A stretch of 64,000 nucleotides of DNA from Clitoria ternatea (GCA_037962975.1 CM075676.1:91644001-91708000), one strand, 5' to 3'; positions 1-13,824 are shown, counted from the first letter of the stretch. The notes: generated from the letters alone by a model not told the origin. Translations and numbers: made by a program.

Positions 1-599
1 AGTTTTTAATTCTCACCAAAATTGAGTTTCTAAGCCTTAAATATCTCTATACTTATCATAGAAAACTTTACATATATTTTTTTAAAAAAATTGAATCTTA
101 ACAATATCGAATTTAGAAATCTCAATTATTTCCAAATATCTTTAGTTATTAGGTTGAAACAAAATAATTTACTTTTAAAAAATTTTATTTTACTTAAAGA
201 TAATAATTCTTAAATTAAAAAAATACTTAAAATTATAAAATTTTTCTTTAATTCAAGAATTAATTAATTTTCATAAAATGACTTCTTTTGAAATAAATAC
301 TAGATTTTTAAAGATTAAAAGTAAAATCAATGAAAATAATTTCTAAGAAGAAATAAAAGACTAAAAAAAATAATACTTTTTCTTAGAATTTAAGGAGTAA
401 GGTAAGAAAATTCTTACTGAGTTTTAGCTTTCCGTCATGCTTGCTATATGCTCAAACTCCACATCACAAGATCATCCATCACAATTAACAATCATAAATA
501 ATTAACAATCACAAAAATAATCAATCAAAATTAAGTCAATAAAGCATCATTTATAAATATTATAATTCAAAGTCTAATGGTTATTAATATAGTCAATTT

Positions 600-765
600 G
601 AGTCCTTTTGGTCAATTCCTCGTATAGGTCTATGTAAGTCCATATAATTCAGTCCTTGTATAGATATAGTTCAGTCCATATGGATCATAGTGGTCGAAGT
701 CCTTGCATAGGTATAGTCCAGTTCATATAGGTTATAAAAATACACGTCCTTGCATAGGTATGTTA
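600..765. repeat. Degenerate tandem repeats of an AGTCCTTGCATAGG motif
   Basis: Variants of AGTCCTTGCATAGGTATAG followed by AGTCCATAT-like text occur about four times in roughly 160 bases. A comparable block (GGTCCTACTTGA, CCGAGTCCTTCTTGAC) lies at the matching place in the related elements at 34.8 kb and 41.0 kb, so this looks like a family feature and not a random microsatellite. Confidence 0.5.
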
Positions 766-1049
766 GAGTTAGTTACATCAGATATTTAATTTAAAATTTA
801 TTATAAATTTTAAGTTAAATAGTTAGTATTTTAAAATAATAATATTATTAAATTTAAAAGGAGTAGGGGACTCCTCCCATTATTCTTATGTCTTTTCATA
901 TTATATTCTTATTTCACTCCCCCTTACCTCTTATATACTGGTTCGTTATTGTAAATCCATGCATGCCTCGTCTCCTAGTTCTAAGACATACCAATTTCAT
1001 TTTAATATAGTTACAAGATGAAAATTAAGATTACTACTTAAAACATAAA

Positions 1050-1335
1050 TGGTAAATTTTGAATAGTGAATAGTAAATTGTGAATAGTAACAGTAAATAG
1101 TAAAACGTGAATAGTAATGGTAAATAGTAAATTACGAATAGTAATGGTTAATAGTAAATTATGAATAGTAACAGTAAATAGTAAATCATGAATAGTAACG
1201 GTAAATAGTAAAACATGAATAGTAAAGGTAAATAGTAACAGTAAATAGTAATTTACTATTTGAATAGTAATTTACTATTGTAATAGTAATTTACTATTGA
1301 AATAATATTTTACTATTTAGAATAGTAACTTAAAA
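1050..1335. repeat. AATAGTAA minisatellite turning into a palindromic array
   Basis: The octamer-like unit AATAGTAA is repeated through the stretch with alternating spacers (GTAAATAGTAAAACGTG, GTAAATAGTAAATCATG and similar). From about 1247 the array changes to AATAGTAATTTACTATT, which is nearly its own reverse complement, and then continues in the opposite orientation as TTTACTATT. It lies inside the partial LTR-like element. Confidence 0.7.
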
Positions 1336-2312
1336 TAATATTATTTCCAGTATAATAATAGATTTCTAAAAACGATATAAAAATAACCCTAAAAATATAA
1401 AAGAGAGGTATTCGTACCTTAGAATTTTAGCAGAACCTTCTTCCAAAAAATTATATTTCTCTCTCTCACTTCCACTACTATCTCACTAGCACTACTATAT
1501 TAAGAAAACTTAATCTGAAATTGTGAATTCTAAAGAAGAATTCCTTTGGTATTTATAGGAAAAAAAATTACTATGTATTCCATTATTTTAATATAAAAGT
1601 ACTATGTATTTTTTGAAATTTCAAACCTGGTTACTGTGTATTTTTTAAAAATTTCATACATGCACAGTGTTTTGCATAGTAACTGTCGGCAGAATTATTA
1701 AGCCAAATAGTAAACTTTGACTCGGTATATTTTAAATATTCAAAATCAGTCCTTTTTGAAATTTAGCGATATTATATCAGTCCTCACTAATTTTATAATA
1801 AGTAATAAAAAGTTTAAATTTTAAAAATCTAAAATTTTCTGTTAATAAAAATTTATTGATACGTTCCCAATTTTTTAACGATTGGAAAAAATCAAGATTT
1901 TTCTTAAACCGATAATTTTTAGATAAGTCTACTTAAAATGGATTTTAGAAAATTTTCTTATAATTTAAATTCACTTTCTTATAAATATTTTTAATTTTAA
2001 GTCACTTTATATGAATTTAAAATTATTTAAAATATATTATTTTATTAAAATAAAAAAAAAATTCCAAAAAATCATAAATAATGCGTAGATTAAAAAGTTC
2101 TAAAGAACCATAATTTAATTCCTTCAAAATTTTAATATAAAAATAATAATAGGGGTGTTACATATGGAAGATGAACATGACTAATATTTCACATGTCTTA
2201 CTTATATTGATTTCTAAAAGTTTATATTGTTTACTATGATTTGATTTCATTAGTAGCATATATGTGATTATTGTGGAACAAATATGAATTTGAGTATAAA
2301 TGAGTTGAGTTT

Positions 2313-3411
2313 CACTAGTGGAAAAAAAAGATACAAACTCGGTTAAAAAATGATACGAACTCGATTTTGCAACTGAATTTATATCACCTGAGTTAGTAGA
2401 TATGAACTTTTAAACTCGATTAGAAACCAAGGTTAAAAACCCTATTTAAACTCAGTTCCTACAAACTGAGTTTAAATGTAAAGTCATTTACACTCTTTTA
2501 GTCACACATTTAAACTCAGTTAATACGCAACCAAGTTTAAATGTAATAATTTTCAAACTAGGTTAATGTCAGAACTGAGTTTAAATGTAATAGTTTAAAT
2601 GTGAGTTTTTGTTTAGCATACGCGTTCTATTTTAGTAATTTACTCAATCCTACAATTTTAAACAATACAGTCCATATAAGCAATCACAACATATTATTCC
2701 AGATAGATCATTTTGAGTTTATTTATTATTCATAAATTAATAGAAACAAACTATACAATTAATAAAAGCAAACTACAACTAATGAAATAAAACCCCTTTG
2801 TGCTAACCCGCCTAATCTATGTGTCGGTCATGGGCGTAGTATGCTTCCCCTGATGGCTGATAGTGTCCATTATCTCCTATAGGGTTGATAGTTCCTACTG
2901 TAGTCGCTGAAAGTTCTCTACGTACTTTGCTCCCATCATAGCTACTTTGGACTCCACCAACTCTTCCACTGATGGAGTCGAAACGGATGGAGAACCATAG
3001 AAACTTCAGAGGCTTGGAATAAAGCATAATTAGAAACTAATAACTAATTAGAAATATGTGTGTTGACTACTTTTCAAACTTACCTATAAACTTGATTATA
3101 CTCCTTAACCAAGTTTATATGGTTTATGAATTTTTTTATTTATTTTCATAAATATATAAACACTGTTCCCATAACAACTGAGTTTACAGGTCAACCAAAA
3201 TAAATGAACAAAATTCACAAACCCTATAAACACTATAAACATAGTTATACGTGTAACTGAGTTTATATGTTGATTTTAAATTCGGTTCCCAAGTAACTAA
3301 TGTTAGATGCTTCACTTTAAATTTTCAAAAATGCCACTGCGTTTTTTATTAACTCTGTTTCCGTGTAACCGAGTTAATATCCTATGCTTGTATATACTTT
3401 TTGCACTAGTG
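2313..3411. mobile_element. Non-autonomous CACTA (En/Spm-like) transposon, 1.1 kb
   Basis: The left end reads CACTAGTGGAAAAAAAAG. The reverse complement of the right end reads CACTAGTGCAAAAAG. Both are classic CACTA terminal inverted repeats. The element is flanked by TTT at 2310-2312 and 3412-3414, matching the 3-bp duplication of this superfamily. Inside, short subterminal repeats (AACTCAGTT, ACTGAGTTTAAATG and their reverse complements) occur many times near both ends, as expected for transposase-binding repeats of CACTA elements. There is no transposase reading frame, so it would depend on a partner elsewhere. Confidence 0.85.
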
Positions 3412-3939
3412 TTTAATTGTAAGGAAGTGTAATAATACATCACAGGAATATTATAATGAGAAAATTCTCATATTTAAATAAGATCCCTTATGATAGTGAC
3501 ACTTTTTTCAAAAAAATGTTTTTGTTATTTGAATGAGTATGCTCAAATTATTAGAAGATTATTGAGTTTGATAAATTTATTATGATGTTTTATAGTGATT
3601 TCCACTATTCTAATGATATGGGTATGTAATTATGATGTTGAATGCAATAATTTAAACAAGAATAAATTCATAAATGAATTTATTTTATTCTTGATAGAGT
3701 TATCATGAATAAATTTTAATATAAGTGTTCCATTAGGTTTTAGTAACACAGTGATGACAAATTTTTATGAGAATAAATTTCTAAGTGAATTTATTTTATC
3801 CTTAAAAGAGGAGTTGTCACTTAGAATTCATATAAGTAGACTTGAGCACTCTAAATTAAAAATAGAGGTCAAGTTTATTATTTTACTTGGTAAAGTGTAA
3901 GGCTAATTAGCTAAGAAAATTTCTCAACATGTTTATAGA

Positions 3940-4300
3940 AGAAATGAGTTTTTCTCTTAGTTTCTGAATTATATATTATGATAGTCAATCAGTTATAGTT
4001 AGAAATAAATTTTACCATGATAAAAATAGTCACATTTGTTTAAGACACAATGCGGTGAAGCAATTGCTAAAAGATTGAATAATATATGTAGGACATGTGA
4101 AGTCAAAAGTGATTTTTGTCAATCTTCTATTAATCCTTTAAGGGGGAAAGGTTATTTACAAAACATATAAGGGAATGAGTTTTATGCCAATAATAAAATT
4201 GACGGTGATAGGAACCCAACCTTTGTGATTAGAGATCTTATGAAAAAGGTTTGTATGGGTAAAAACAAGTCATTGTCAATCGTCTAACATTATATATGTG

Positions 4301-4352
<52 letters not shown>

Positions 4353-4660
4353 TTTTTGTCATTCCTATGATGAGTGAGGTGCTAGGCTTTAAAGAACAAC
4401 ATGTTCAACTATTAAGCTTTTAATAATTTTCATATCCACTACGGGTGGTGCATTACATTTGATGAAATCATATGTATGAGTGTCAAGTAGGGCGAGTACT
4501 CATCATGTATGACCTATTTGAGTAAAATGACGAAAACAATAAAAGAGTTGTAACATGTAATGTGACAAGCAAACCACTAACTTACACCAAAGTAATCTTG
4601 GTTCATAAAAGTTTTTTCAGTGTAGATTAAGTTTATCTATCTAGGATATGGTTCATATTC
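3940..4660 (+). pseudogene. Decayed Copia RNase H / 3' end remnant
   Basis: Translation of 3956-4130 on the plus strand, with a stop inside, gives a Copia RNase H-like tail: FYHDKNSHICLRHNAVKQLL, then a stop, then YVGHVKSK. This matches the end of RNase H in Tnt1/SIRE-type Copia polyproteins, where a HIxxRHN..QLL motif precedes a VKSxxNxAD motif. Further traces resembling a post-RNase H tail follow near 4140-4240 (GMSFMP-like, then DGDRNPTF). No LTR could be bounded. An AT microsatellite interrupts it. It is a dead fragment with no usable reading frame. Confidence 0.6.
4304..4347. repeat. (AT)n microsatellite
   Basis: An uninterrupted AT dinucleotide run of about 44 bases next to the Copia remnant. 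Confidence 0.95.
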
Positions 4661-4699
4661 TAGAAAACACCAGGCTTGATGTATTTGCACTAAACCTAG

Positions 4700-7600
4700 A
4701 TTTTGTTGTATTTTAAATGTTTTAAATTCCTTTGAAATATACGAAAGATTGTTAGATATTTGGTGATGTTTCAAAAGAATATTTCAAGATCTTAAAAATT
4801 GAATTTGTTATAAATGATCATTAAAATATAATTATCTTTTTCATTGTTTTTTAATGATAACAGATTGAATTGATTAGATTACAAATTAAATTATAATTAT
4901 ATGGTTTTATTACGTATAATTATTTTTTTCTTTTAATTAAATTTTCCGTTATAACGTTTCCTTACTTAAGTTAGGTTTGATAAATATACTGACCAAAACT
5001 CTCAATCACATTCTATATGAATAAACCCTTAAGGATAATGTGAGTCACACGTCTCAACTTATAGGAATTTCGTCAATACTATCAAAATTTTCAACACCGA
5101 TATGATGTTATATGTTATATATGATTTGTTTTAATATTTTAAAATCAAAATAATATTTTTATTTTAAAAAATAAAATAATATCTCATCGTATAATAAAGT
5201 TTTAAAATTAATTTTTCCATAAAAAAAATTAAGTCTTCTAGTTCATACTTTCGTGCTATAATGAATAAAATGTAATATATGAAATATCATTAATTTGTAT
5301 AAACTTATAAGGAAAAATGTAAAATACTTAAATAGGAAATGTTCGTTATATTTTATTGTATTATTTTTATTTACACGGGAAATTATTGAACACCAACCAT
5401 ATACTTCTTTCTTTGTAAAAATGAAAGAAAAAAATTAATTACTGTAGAAATTGTTCGTATATACATTTTTATTTTATTTTATTTCTTTTCTCTTACGAAA
5501 TTCATATTTTTCTTTGTTGAACATAGCTCTGAATGTGCATTAGATGCACTGATCGGGCCTAAAGTAGAATACAGTTGATAGGGGTGTACGCTCCAACATA
5601 AAAGATCTAAAGTAAATTTTCAGGGTATTATGTCACTCCCAATGCCCCCTACAACAATGTAGTGTGTCCCTTCAAGTCCTAATTAGGTAAATGATGAAGC
5701 AATGGGTGTTAAGTTTTTAGAATTTCTTAATTTCAAGCATTTATGCGTGTCATATTTATAAGTGATGATTATGTTATTAGTGTTATTTTTTCTTATTTTT
5801 AAGGATCTAATGATATAACATGAATTTTAAGGTGAATATAGATGTGTAACATATATATAATGAATCAAATTCTACCATGCGTAGGGTATAGAATTATCAT
5901 TCCAAATTATATATGTTGCACTCAACATACGACATACATAGTTGTATCTGGGTCATGTACAGTACATTTAGGCACAATAATCAATTTCATTTCTACTTAT
6001 GCCAGAAATATATATGGTGACACATATTAAATTAATTACCAGTTTTGTAAAATAACTTACAAACAGAAACTTTGCACAAGACTTTCAATTATTAAAAGTT
6101 TTCATATTTTAAAAGTGCATAAATTTGTATAATGTTTTTTATTAAAATTATATTTTTATTTTTAAATATTAAAAACAGATAAATCTAATTTTTATAATTA
6201 AAACAAAAACTCCAAAAATTTTAAGAATGATAACAGCGTTCAACGACCTTTATTAACACTTTATTATAAATTACAAACATTTGCGTCTAACAGTTAGTTT
6301 AGATATATAAGAATCTAATCTCTTGATTCAAATCATGCATGCATTTTCTTATATATAAATCATGCATGTATTTTTCACCCCAAGGCATATTTACACTTTA
6401 TGATTGAGAACGAAATATCAAATTGAAAGTACCTAATACTTATGGTCATAAGGTTATGTCAATAAAATTCGAATCCCAATTATTAACTTTACCCCTATAT
6501 AACAAATTTTCAATTGAATCAAATCCACACAATGAGGCACGGTTTCAATTGAATATATAACTATTCAAGCTTTGATTATATTCTTAATTCTTTTTTAGTG
6601 CATTCTTTATATATGCAAATTAAACACAATCTCAAATTTCATTCCAAAACCCATTAGGATTGGTGTATATTGGTAAAAGTTTAAGCAGTTAGTTAGAGAT
6701 TTTATGGTGAATATCAATTTTCATTATATTTTTTTTAAAAAAATTATGGAGAGCTTGTGAAAATATTAAAAATCTTATAATTTATTTTAACTGATTACGA
6801 TAAATTTCATTTTAACTTGTCAAAATAAAATTATTTTAAACTTATTTTAATAATTTTTATAACCAATTTATGATATAAATTTCGATTAAAAACAAGTTAT
6901 TGAAGAAATGCCTAATTAAATTAAATTGGATATCCGAATCAATAATTAGTCCTTTTGGAAAGATGCTGGCATACTTAAAAGTTAAAACTGATGTCGTCAA
7001 ACTCTGGGACAATGATTGAACCCATGTTCAGTGGAATGAAATCTAAATGGGAGCACAATTTAATATTCTCAAGTGAGACAAGAGAGAGCTTGAAAACACA
7101 GAGAATCAGAGAAGAAATTGGGGTATGAAATTTTGCATAGAGTAGCCATGAACAAAGCTTTATTAAAGCTTGGCATTTGGCAACGGTAAAAGATTTAGGT
7201 ATATATATGTCCTTGTCTTGTAGCAATCACATCCCCAATTCCCTTCAGGTCATAGGACTCTCTTTACACCTCAATCCCCACTCACTTCCCAAACCCTTTC
7301 GGAAACTTTATTTTTAATCATTTCTGACCTTTTCCTTTCCATAAATTTGCCTATTTTAGGATGTTATCAACCCTAATAAACTACCCTCAAACTACACCTG
7401 AAAATTATAATTTAATCACTAGATGGGCCGGGTTTAGTATCATTTAAATAATGTTTTAAGTTTAAGATTTTGAACATATAAAAAATTCTACTAAAAATTT
7501 TATTTGTCATATTTATATATGTGTTTTGTGGGCCACCATTTTTTAGAGTCCGGAATGGGTAGAATTTTATATATATAAATTGTTGGTTGTTTTTGTCAAT

Positions 7601-9380
7601 AACTCTATTTTTCTTATTAAAAACAAAATCATCTCTAAACTTTAAACTCTAAACCTTAAATCTTAAACCAAAACCAAATAATGTGCATGTGTAGGCATGT
7701 AAAATGGGCTTAGTCCTCCTAGTTGATTTGCAAATAATGATAGGATTGGCCACTTAACTCCTCACCCGAAGCTAGGGAGTAACAATTCATCCACTTATTC
7801 GTTTTTTTTTTTTGGCCTTTATCCACTTATTCGTTTATAAAATTGAAACATGATATGTTAAATGGATTGTATCGTGCTTTTTGTTGGATGTTTTGGTCCA
7901 AGCTAAGGGTGATGATCATATCCATATAACTTATGATTATCTAATTTACCCAACTATATATTCATCTAATCCATTCATTTATAAATTTGAAATGTGATGG
8001 ATTAAATAGATTGAAACATCCTTTTTTTATTTTATTGACCTATCCAATATACTTTTCAATTTAATAATGGATTAAAAATGTAGTTATGTGTATAGCATAT
8101 CCTATGAATATAAAGTGATATTGTGAGAACTAACAATAATTATTCATGATTGTTTGATCAAATTAATGGACGAGATTGATTTAAATTAAAAAGAATACCA
8201 CGTACCGCTTCATAAGTTATCTAATTTTATATCTCTTATCGAATTTAATATTTTTTATCTAATTTAATAATAATAATTATTATTATTATTATTAGACTTT
8301 ATCTTGGTGTACACTAAACATGATAAGAGGTTATCTTGCTCTTATCCTATTGTATGCTATTCATTTATCATATCATGTCCTCTTCTATCGTGCACATCAA
8401 ATGATTCTTAAGAGTATATTGTACAGGTGTAAACGAGGTGGAACGGATGAGGGTAGTATACTGTTTATTTAAAAACATATAATAAAAAATAATATGTAAT
8501 ATCTTAAATATAATATGATTTTAATATATTATTGCAAATTAATATTAAATAAATTTTATCTCATTATAAAATAATAAAAAAATCCTAATACTCAAATACA
8601 TTTAATAAAATATAAATATTTACAGGTTATGAGTAACTCAAAATGAATAATATAATACTCATACTGATTTATTTATTTAGTAAATATATGGATATCCATA
8701 ATAAATATTCCCATAACAATTATTTTTGCTCAAGTCTAATTGTCTGTTGATGTATGAGAGGAATGGTGGCTTTCTTTTTTGACATCGGGGTGCGCCTTCC
8801 ATAGCCGGCTTTGATGAAATATATAATTAATAATTATAATTATCATGAAATTTTTTAAAAGATAATTTTAATTTTTTTGAAAATTATTTTTAAAATGCTA
8901 AAATAACTGCAGCTCATAATTATTTTTCTAAGCATAAAAAGGGCTCTTAAATAGCGAAATCATAAGAGCCACCGATTGTTGTATTTAGTATTTGAACAAA
9001 AAACATAGAATATCTAAAATAATAGTTAGAGTGAAGGAATTTATTTAAAGAACTATATTTCAAGCCATTAGGTCGTATATTTATACAATACACGGTACGG
9101 TATTCTAAATTATTACTATTTTTCCATAATTCAATGATTTAGTATTCAATTTAACTAAAAACATACTAATGTTCCTAACTTATTAACCTGGTACAAGATA
9201 AAATTTAGATTCATATCATGCTAAATAGTAGTACCATAGGTAGACACTCGTTATTTTTCTCTGATTCCCAGCTGTCAAAGATAACACATTGCCAAACTCA
9301 TACAGTTTCTAAGTTCACTATGATTTATGGAACTTACTATTAATTGGCTTTCCCCCCATTCAAATGTATTTGTAATACTA
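4700..9380. other. AT-rich intergenic DNA, no gene seen
   Basis: No reading frame above about 80 codons, no recognisable domain and no clear transposon ends. Short AT runs and a small TAA-type run near 8270-8294 are present. The only moderately long minus-strand frame (near 6975-7226) has no recognisable motif and is treated as chance. The last few hundred bases before 9381 hold the GAPN 3' untranslated region. Confidence 0.6.
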
Positions 9381-9767
9381 CTAGCCCATAGTATAAGAAG
9401 GGCTTGGTAAGTTAATCACAGTCGTTTTGACCTTGGTCATCATGTTTATGCTGTTGGTAATCCCTTGAGATCCAATGCCACTGTCCTTTATACCCTGTCA
9501 ACAAAGCATTAGTTAGTATTGAACATAGGTTATTTGCTTTGTGACAGAGAAATAAATGTGATTTATTTTATCTTTTGAAACAATGATAAAAGAAAAGATG
9601 ATAAGTGCCAAAAAAAAAAAAAAAAGAAAATCAAGGATGAAATTCAGGTCAAATAATACATTTGGAAAGTAAGAAAATCAAGGTTTGGACTCACATTCCG
9701 ACACTTTATGTTTATGTCACATATGTCACGTGTAAATTGTGTTGGTTTTAGAGAACAATGTGAAAAC

Positions 9768-9847
<80 letters not shown>

Positions 9848-12800
9848 GGTCCAATTTGAAAATTATTTGATTTTGATTGGTTTTAGAATGGATTTACCTG
9901 AAAGGGAAAATGATCTGGCCCACGAGCAGGGGCAGAATTTATCTGAACCGATCCCGTCTCCATTGCATCACTGATCATTATTGCTTTGTTGACATCCTTT
10001 GTGAACACACATCCCTGTATGTGCATAAGAGCAATGTGTTATAACCATTGATTAAAAAATCAATTGTTGAACTTGAAATTTTAATAGCTCAGTAATTTGT
10101 TATGTATGTGTGTGTACTTCTATTTAGGCCATTCTAAGTGTACTTCATCCTCCAAAGTGCATGGAGGAACAGAATCTCCTTAAATTGCAACTGAATGTTG
10201 AAGCTTGATGGCTATAACTTTTACCTGAAGTCCGAAGTTGCTAGCATTACAATGATGGATTCCCTCTTCAACAGAATTGATCCTAATTACAGGTAAAACT
10301 GGTCCAAATGGCTCTTCCCATGCAATTCTCATGTCCGGCCTAACGTTATCTAGTAGCAAAGGCCAAATGAGGTTCCCTTCTCTTTTGTACTCCTGGCAGA
10401 ATGTTGCTCCTTTTTCTTTAGCATCCTTGACCAAGCCTTCAATGAAATTGGCTGATGATTCTGACACAACTGGGGTGATATCACAGTCATTCTCCGGTGG
10501 TCCAACACTTAGTTTTGCCACTTTTGCCTTCACTTTCTCAACCAAAGCATCAGCAACAGACTCCATTACTAGGACAACCTTAATGGCAGTGCACCTCTGA
10601 CCACTTTTTTTATTGTAAAAAGGAAAAGAAAAGAACAACAATTCAAGTAAGTGGCCGTTATATAGCAACCAAAAAATCCTTAAGAATGTGATTTTCTTTT
10701 ATAGAAACTGGAAGTAAGAACAACAATTTTACAAATACTCATGCATCACATAAAGAAGCACATGAAGCTGAAATGGAAATATATGAACTAAGTTTCTAGA
10801 TCTGTACGAAATCTAACAGTGCAACAATCATCTCTTCTTCACCGAAATACCAAATACATAAAACAAAAAGATGCATGCAAGTGTTGAGAAACATGTCTAT
10901 CATAGTATAGGGAGCTCTATCAAATCCGTGCATAAAAGAATGACCCTTGTCATTAAAGATTTACCTGTATGAGAAACCTCCTTTTATAATATTTGCAGCA
11001 ACCAAATCTAGGTCAGCATCCTCAAGTACAATACAGGCATCTTTTCCTCCCAACTCCATTTGCAGAGGGATCATGCCTGCCTTCTTTGAAATTGCAATGC
11101 CAGTATCTCCACCAGTGAAGCTGACAGAAAGCAGGGTTATGAATCAGTAGAGAAAAAATTACTTACAGATGGGAAATTGAGAATATGAGGTACCACAATA
11201 TCATATCGTGGTATCACCTAAAAGGGAACAAATTGCCACCTTATACAGTTCACTCCTGGATGCATTGTAAGGAAGTCACCAATTTCCGAGCCTTTGCCAG
11301 TGATACAGTTGATTAGGCCTTTGGGAAAACCAGCCAAATGAAAGCAATGAACCATGTGCAGGGCTGAAACAGCTCCCTGAAATGCATCATTGAAGAACCA
11401 GTTAAAAAGAGTAATTAAGAAAACAATGGAAGACATTAAAGGACTTAAAATCATGAAATGGAAAAATTGTTGCGGTTTCTTTTGCTGCAACATGCTTATG
11501 CTAGAACTTCCGTGGCATGAGCTAGTAGTTACTGGGGGTGTGTGGATCTAACGTGTAGTGCCAATGAAAAGGTCTCAGAATGAAGGATATAGTTACCTGA
11601 GTTGGAGGCTTGAGAACAATGGAGTTTCCGGCAATCAGTGCAGGAGCAATTTTGGAGACAGAAAGGTTGACAGGATAGTTGAAAGGTGGAACGGCTAAGA
11701 TCACTCCTAATGGAATCTAAAAATCAAATGAAACTTTCTCAGAGAACATCAACCAAGCCAAAAAAACAAGATAACACACCTCACCATGGGTATTTATTTT
11801 CTAGCATTAGCTACTAAGATAATGAAAAGTAGTGCACTGCACATATTACACCATTGAATGTGCTCAGGATTTTGATAACGTGTTCTGTTTGTAAACATGG
11901 CTAAAAAAATATCTTTTCATGTTGATTTTCCAGAACTTAGTTATGCTTGGACTAATAATAAGGATTTGTGTAACTTGTATAATCTTGCACACAATAAAAT
12001 ATTAAAAGTAGAATTGTTTTATTGAAAATTATGTGTATATAAGATATTAATGATGTTTTTAAATATAAATTTTCTACTTTTTGATGTCTTAACCTGGGTA
12101 AAGGTATGTGATTTTTAACAGATAAAAATCCGTACATATGAAATGTGCACCAAATGGGAACCCTTTCTTTAAATAATTAAAGAAATAGCTCCAACTAAGC
12201 AAAGATCCATAGACGAAACAGGAATATGGAATTTTTTGTTGGGAGATTGTGTTATTTTTTGGGTGCAAACAAGTGTAACTCAGGTTTTCCACCGTGAATT
12301 ACTAATCCCTTCGCTGTAATTGTGTTTATAACTGTTCAGCCATAATTTAAACGCTCATCTTATTCAAAAGTTTGTTGCAGAAGATGGACTTATAATTAGT
12401 TGCTTGTGTATCAGCTGGTACATGTCATCTTATAACAGAATGCCACCAACTAGCTTATACATAGCCTGTAAGGAGCATGTCAAAAATTTATTGCTTCCAT
12501 ACCATGTCTTAAAAACACGTGGTTTTCATGAGATTAAGATTCTTTTCTGTTTGTAAAAAAAACACATGACAATGTTACGTCACATTGTCAATTAGTAAAC
12601 TTAACATAGTAAGTTTCATTATAGTTTTTTGTGCCTTTATTTTTTCTGTCATAACAATGATATGTTATTTACTGACATGAGAGATTCAAATCCGTTTTCA
12701 CGGGTCCTTTTGCTTAAAAAGTCCTCACTCTTTCTGTTCTGTTTTATTTATTAATCTATTATAATATGAGACTTATTTAACCCAAATTCACACTTAAATT

Positions 12801-13771
12801 CCTAAGGCTTTTTACCTCAAAATGGAAGTTTTAAAACAAAAAATTGTGACAGGGGCATATAGTAAAGAAGTGCTGAAAGAGACCTTGGATGTGAGGCAAT
12901 ATTTGGTCCTTTCATTTCCAGGAAAGCTATCCGATACCAAGAACTTTCCCTCTCCCAGAATTCTTACTCCTTCTTCAGCACAATATGAAACCAGATCCCC
13001 TGATCTTACAACCTTAACGGAAATTTAAAAACAAAAAGAATGTTACCTTCATGATTCAAAATCATAGTCCCCAACAATAAACATTATATGTACCTCTGTG
13101 ACTGCATCTTTGGCAGGCTTAGCTATTTCTTTCACCAGACATTCTGCAATTGGAGCTTTGTGCTCTTTAAGGATTGCAGCTGCTTTGTGAAGAAGTTCAG
13201 CACGCTTCCATAAAGGGGTCTTAGCCCATGATTTTTGCGCTGATTTTGCTAAATCCATCACCTTGTTAACCTCCTCTTGTGAACAAGCTGCGTCATCATT
13301 AACATGATTTCTGTAGCTCATCAGAATCACACTCAATTTTAATATATTCTTTGATAAGCAAATATTAGTTGTTAGTTTGTTAATTTTTATTTGCCGACAG
13401 AGACAAATGCACAACCTTTCCCTCCTTTTCTCCTTTTACCGCTAGACCGAATCACACTCAGTTATCTTCTTTCATTGCTAAGAAAACAAAAAGGACAACC
13501 TTATTCCATGTTAATTAATGCTAGAACTAAAACTGTCAGGTTTCTAACAAGATGCACATAAAAAGGTTGAGTAAGTAACTGAGCCAAAGGACTTCAAGTT
13601 TATTTAATTAAATAATTAATTACCTTGAACTTTGTATTGAGTTTTTCTAGTAGTGGGGTTGATGATGGAAACACTTTTCCCAGAAGAAGATTTCTTCCAT
13701 TCTCCATCAGCATAGTACTTGTACACATCTCCATCCAAAATCTCTGCAAACAGTCCAGTCCCAGCAGCCAT
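9381..13771 (-). CDS. GAPN: NADP-dependent non-phosphorylating glyceraldehyde-3-phosphate dehydrogenase (9 exons)
   Basis: Cytosolic ALDH11-family enzyme that oxidises glyceraldehyde 3-phosphate to 3-phosphoglycerate, making NADPH and bypassing the ATP-yielding GAPDH/PGK steps. Exons, all with GT-AG borders and consistent phase: 13624-13771, 13094-13287, 12884-13012, 11597-11716, 11240-11376, 10965-11120, 10225-10603, 9898-10014, 9381-9494. They total 1494 bases, 497 residues, the usual family length (about 496). ALDH residues are intact: Asn170 in PPFNYP, Glu265 in MELGGKDA, and the catalytic Cys299 in SGQRCTA. The start (MAAGTG, then DGDVYKYYADGEWK) matches the plant GAPN N-terminus, and the stop follows a SYTMG-like end. 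There is no transit peptide. The acceptor of exon 7 has an A-run just before its AG, which is somewhat weak. Intron 8 holds a long ATT run. Confidence 0.95.
9768..9847. repeat. (ATT)n microsatellite in GAPN intron 8
   Basis: About 26 uninterrupted ATT units lie in the intron between the last two GAPN exons, roughly 50 bases from the donor of exon 8 (9898). The run is likely to vary in length between individuals. Confidence 0.95.
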
Positions 13772-13816
13772 GTTAGAAAAGATATAGCTGAAATGCAGAA
13801 ATCCAAGTAAAGTTGT

Positions 13817-13824
13817 TTTATATA
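13817..13824 (-). promoter_or_regulatory. Candidate TATA box of GAPN
   Basis: TATATAAA on the minus strand lies about 45 bases upstream of the GAPN start codon. If used, transcription would begin near 13790, giving a very short leader. GA/CT-rich sequence lies further upstream at 13830-13930. An AG in front of the start (TTTCAG) leaves open a leader intron and a more distant promoter. Confidence 0.4.

Larger units (their letters stand above)
1..2164 (-). mobile_element. Partial LTR-like element, right end of TGTAACA family
   Basis: The plus strand ends in GGGGTGTTACA at 2154-2164, so on the minus strand the element starts TGTAACACCCC, like the elements at 35.7-40.6 kb. Reading the minus strand inward there is an AT-rich stretch, then a TATA-like CCTATAAATACC near 1545-1556, a CT/GA-rich leader, and a candidate splice-donor block (CTAAGGTACGAAT) near 1411-1423. 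Beyond that lie a minisatellite and degenerate repeats. The other end is not seen, so the element probably runs off the left edge; no matching target duplication was found. No coding capacity is visible. I infer an LTR or solo LTR of a Ty3/gypsy-like element; the class is not proven. Confidence 0.5.
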
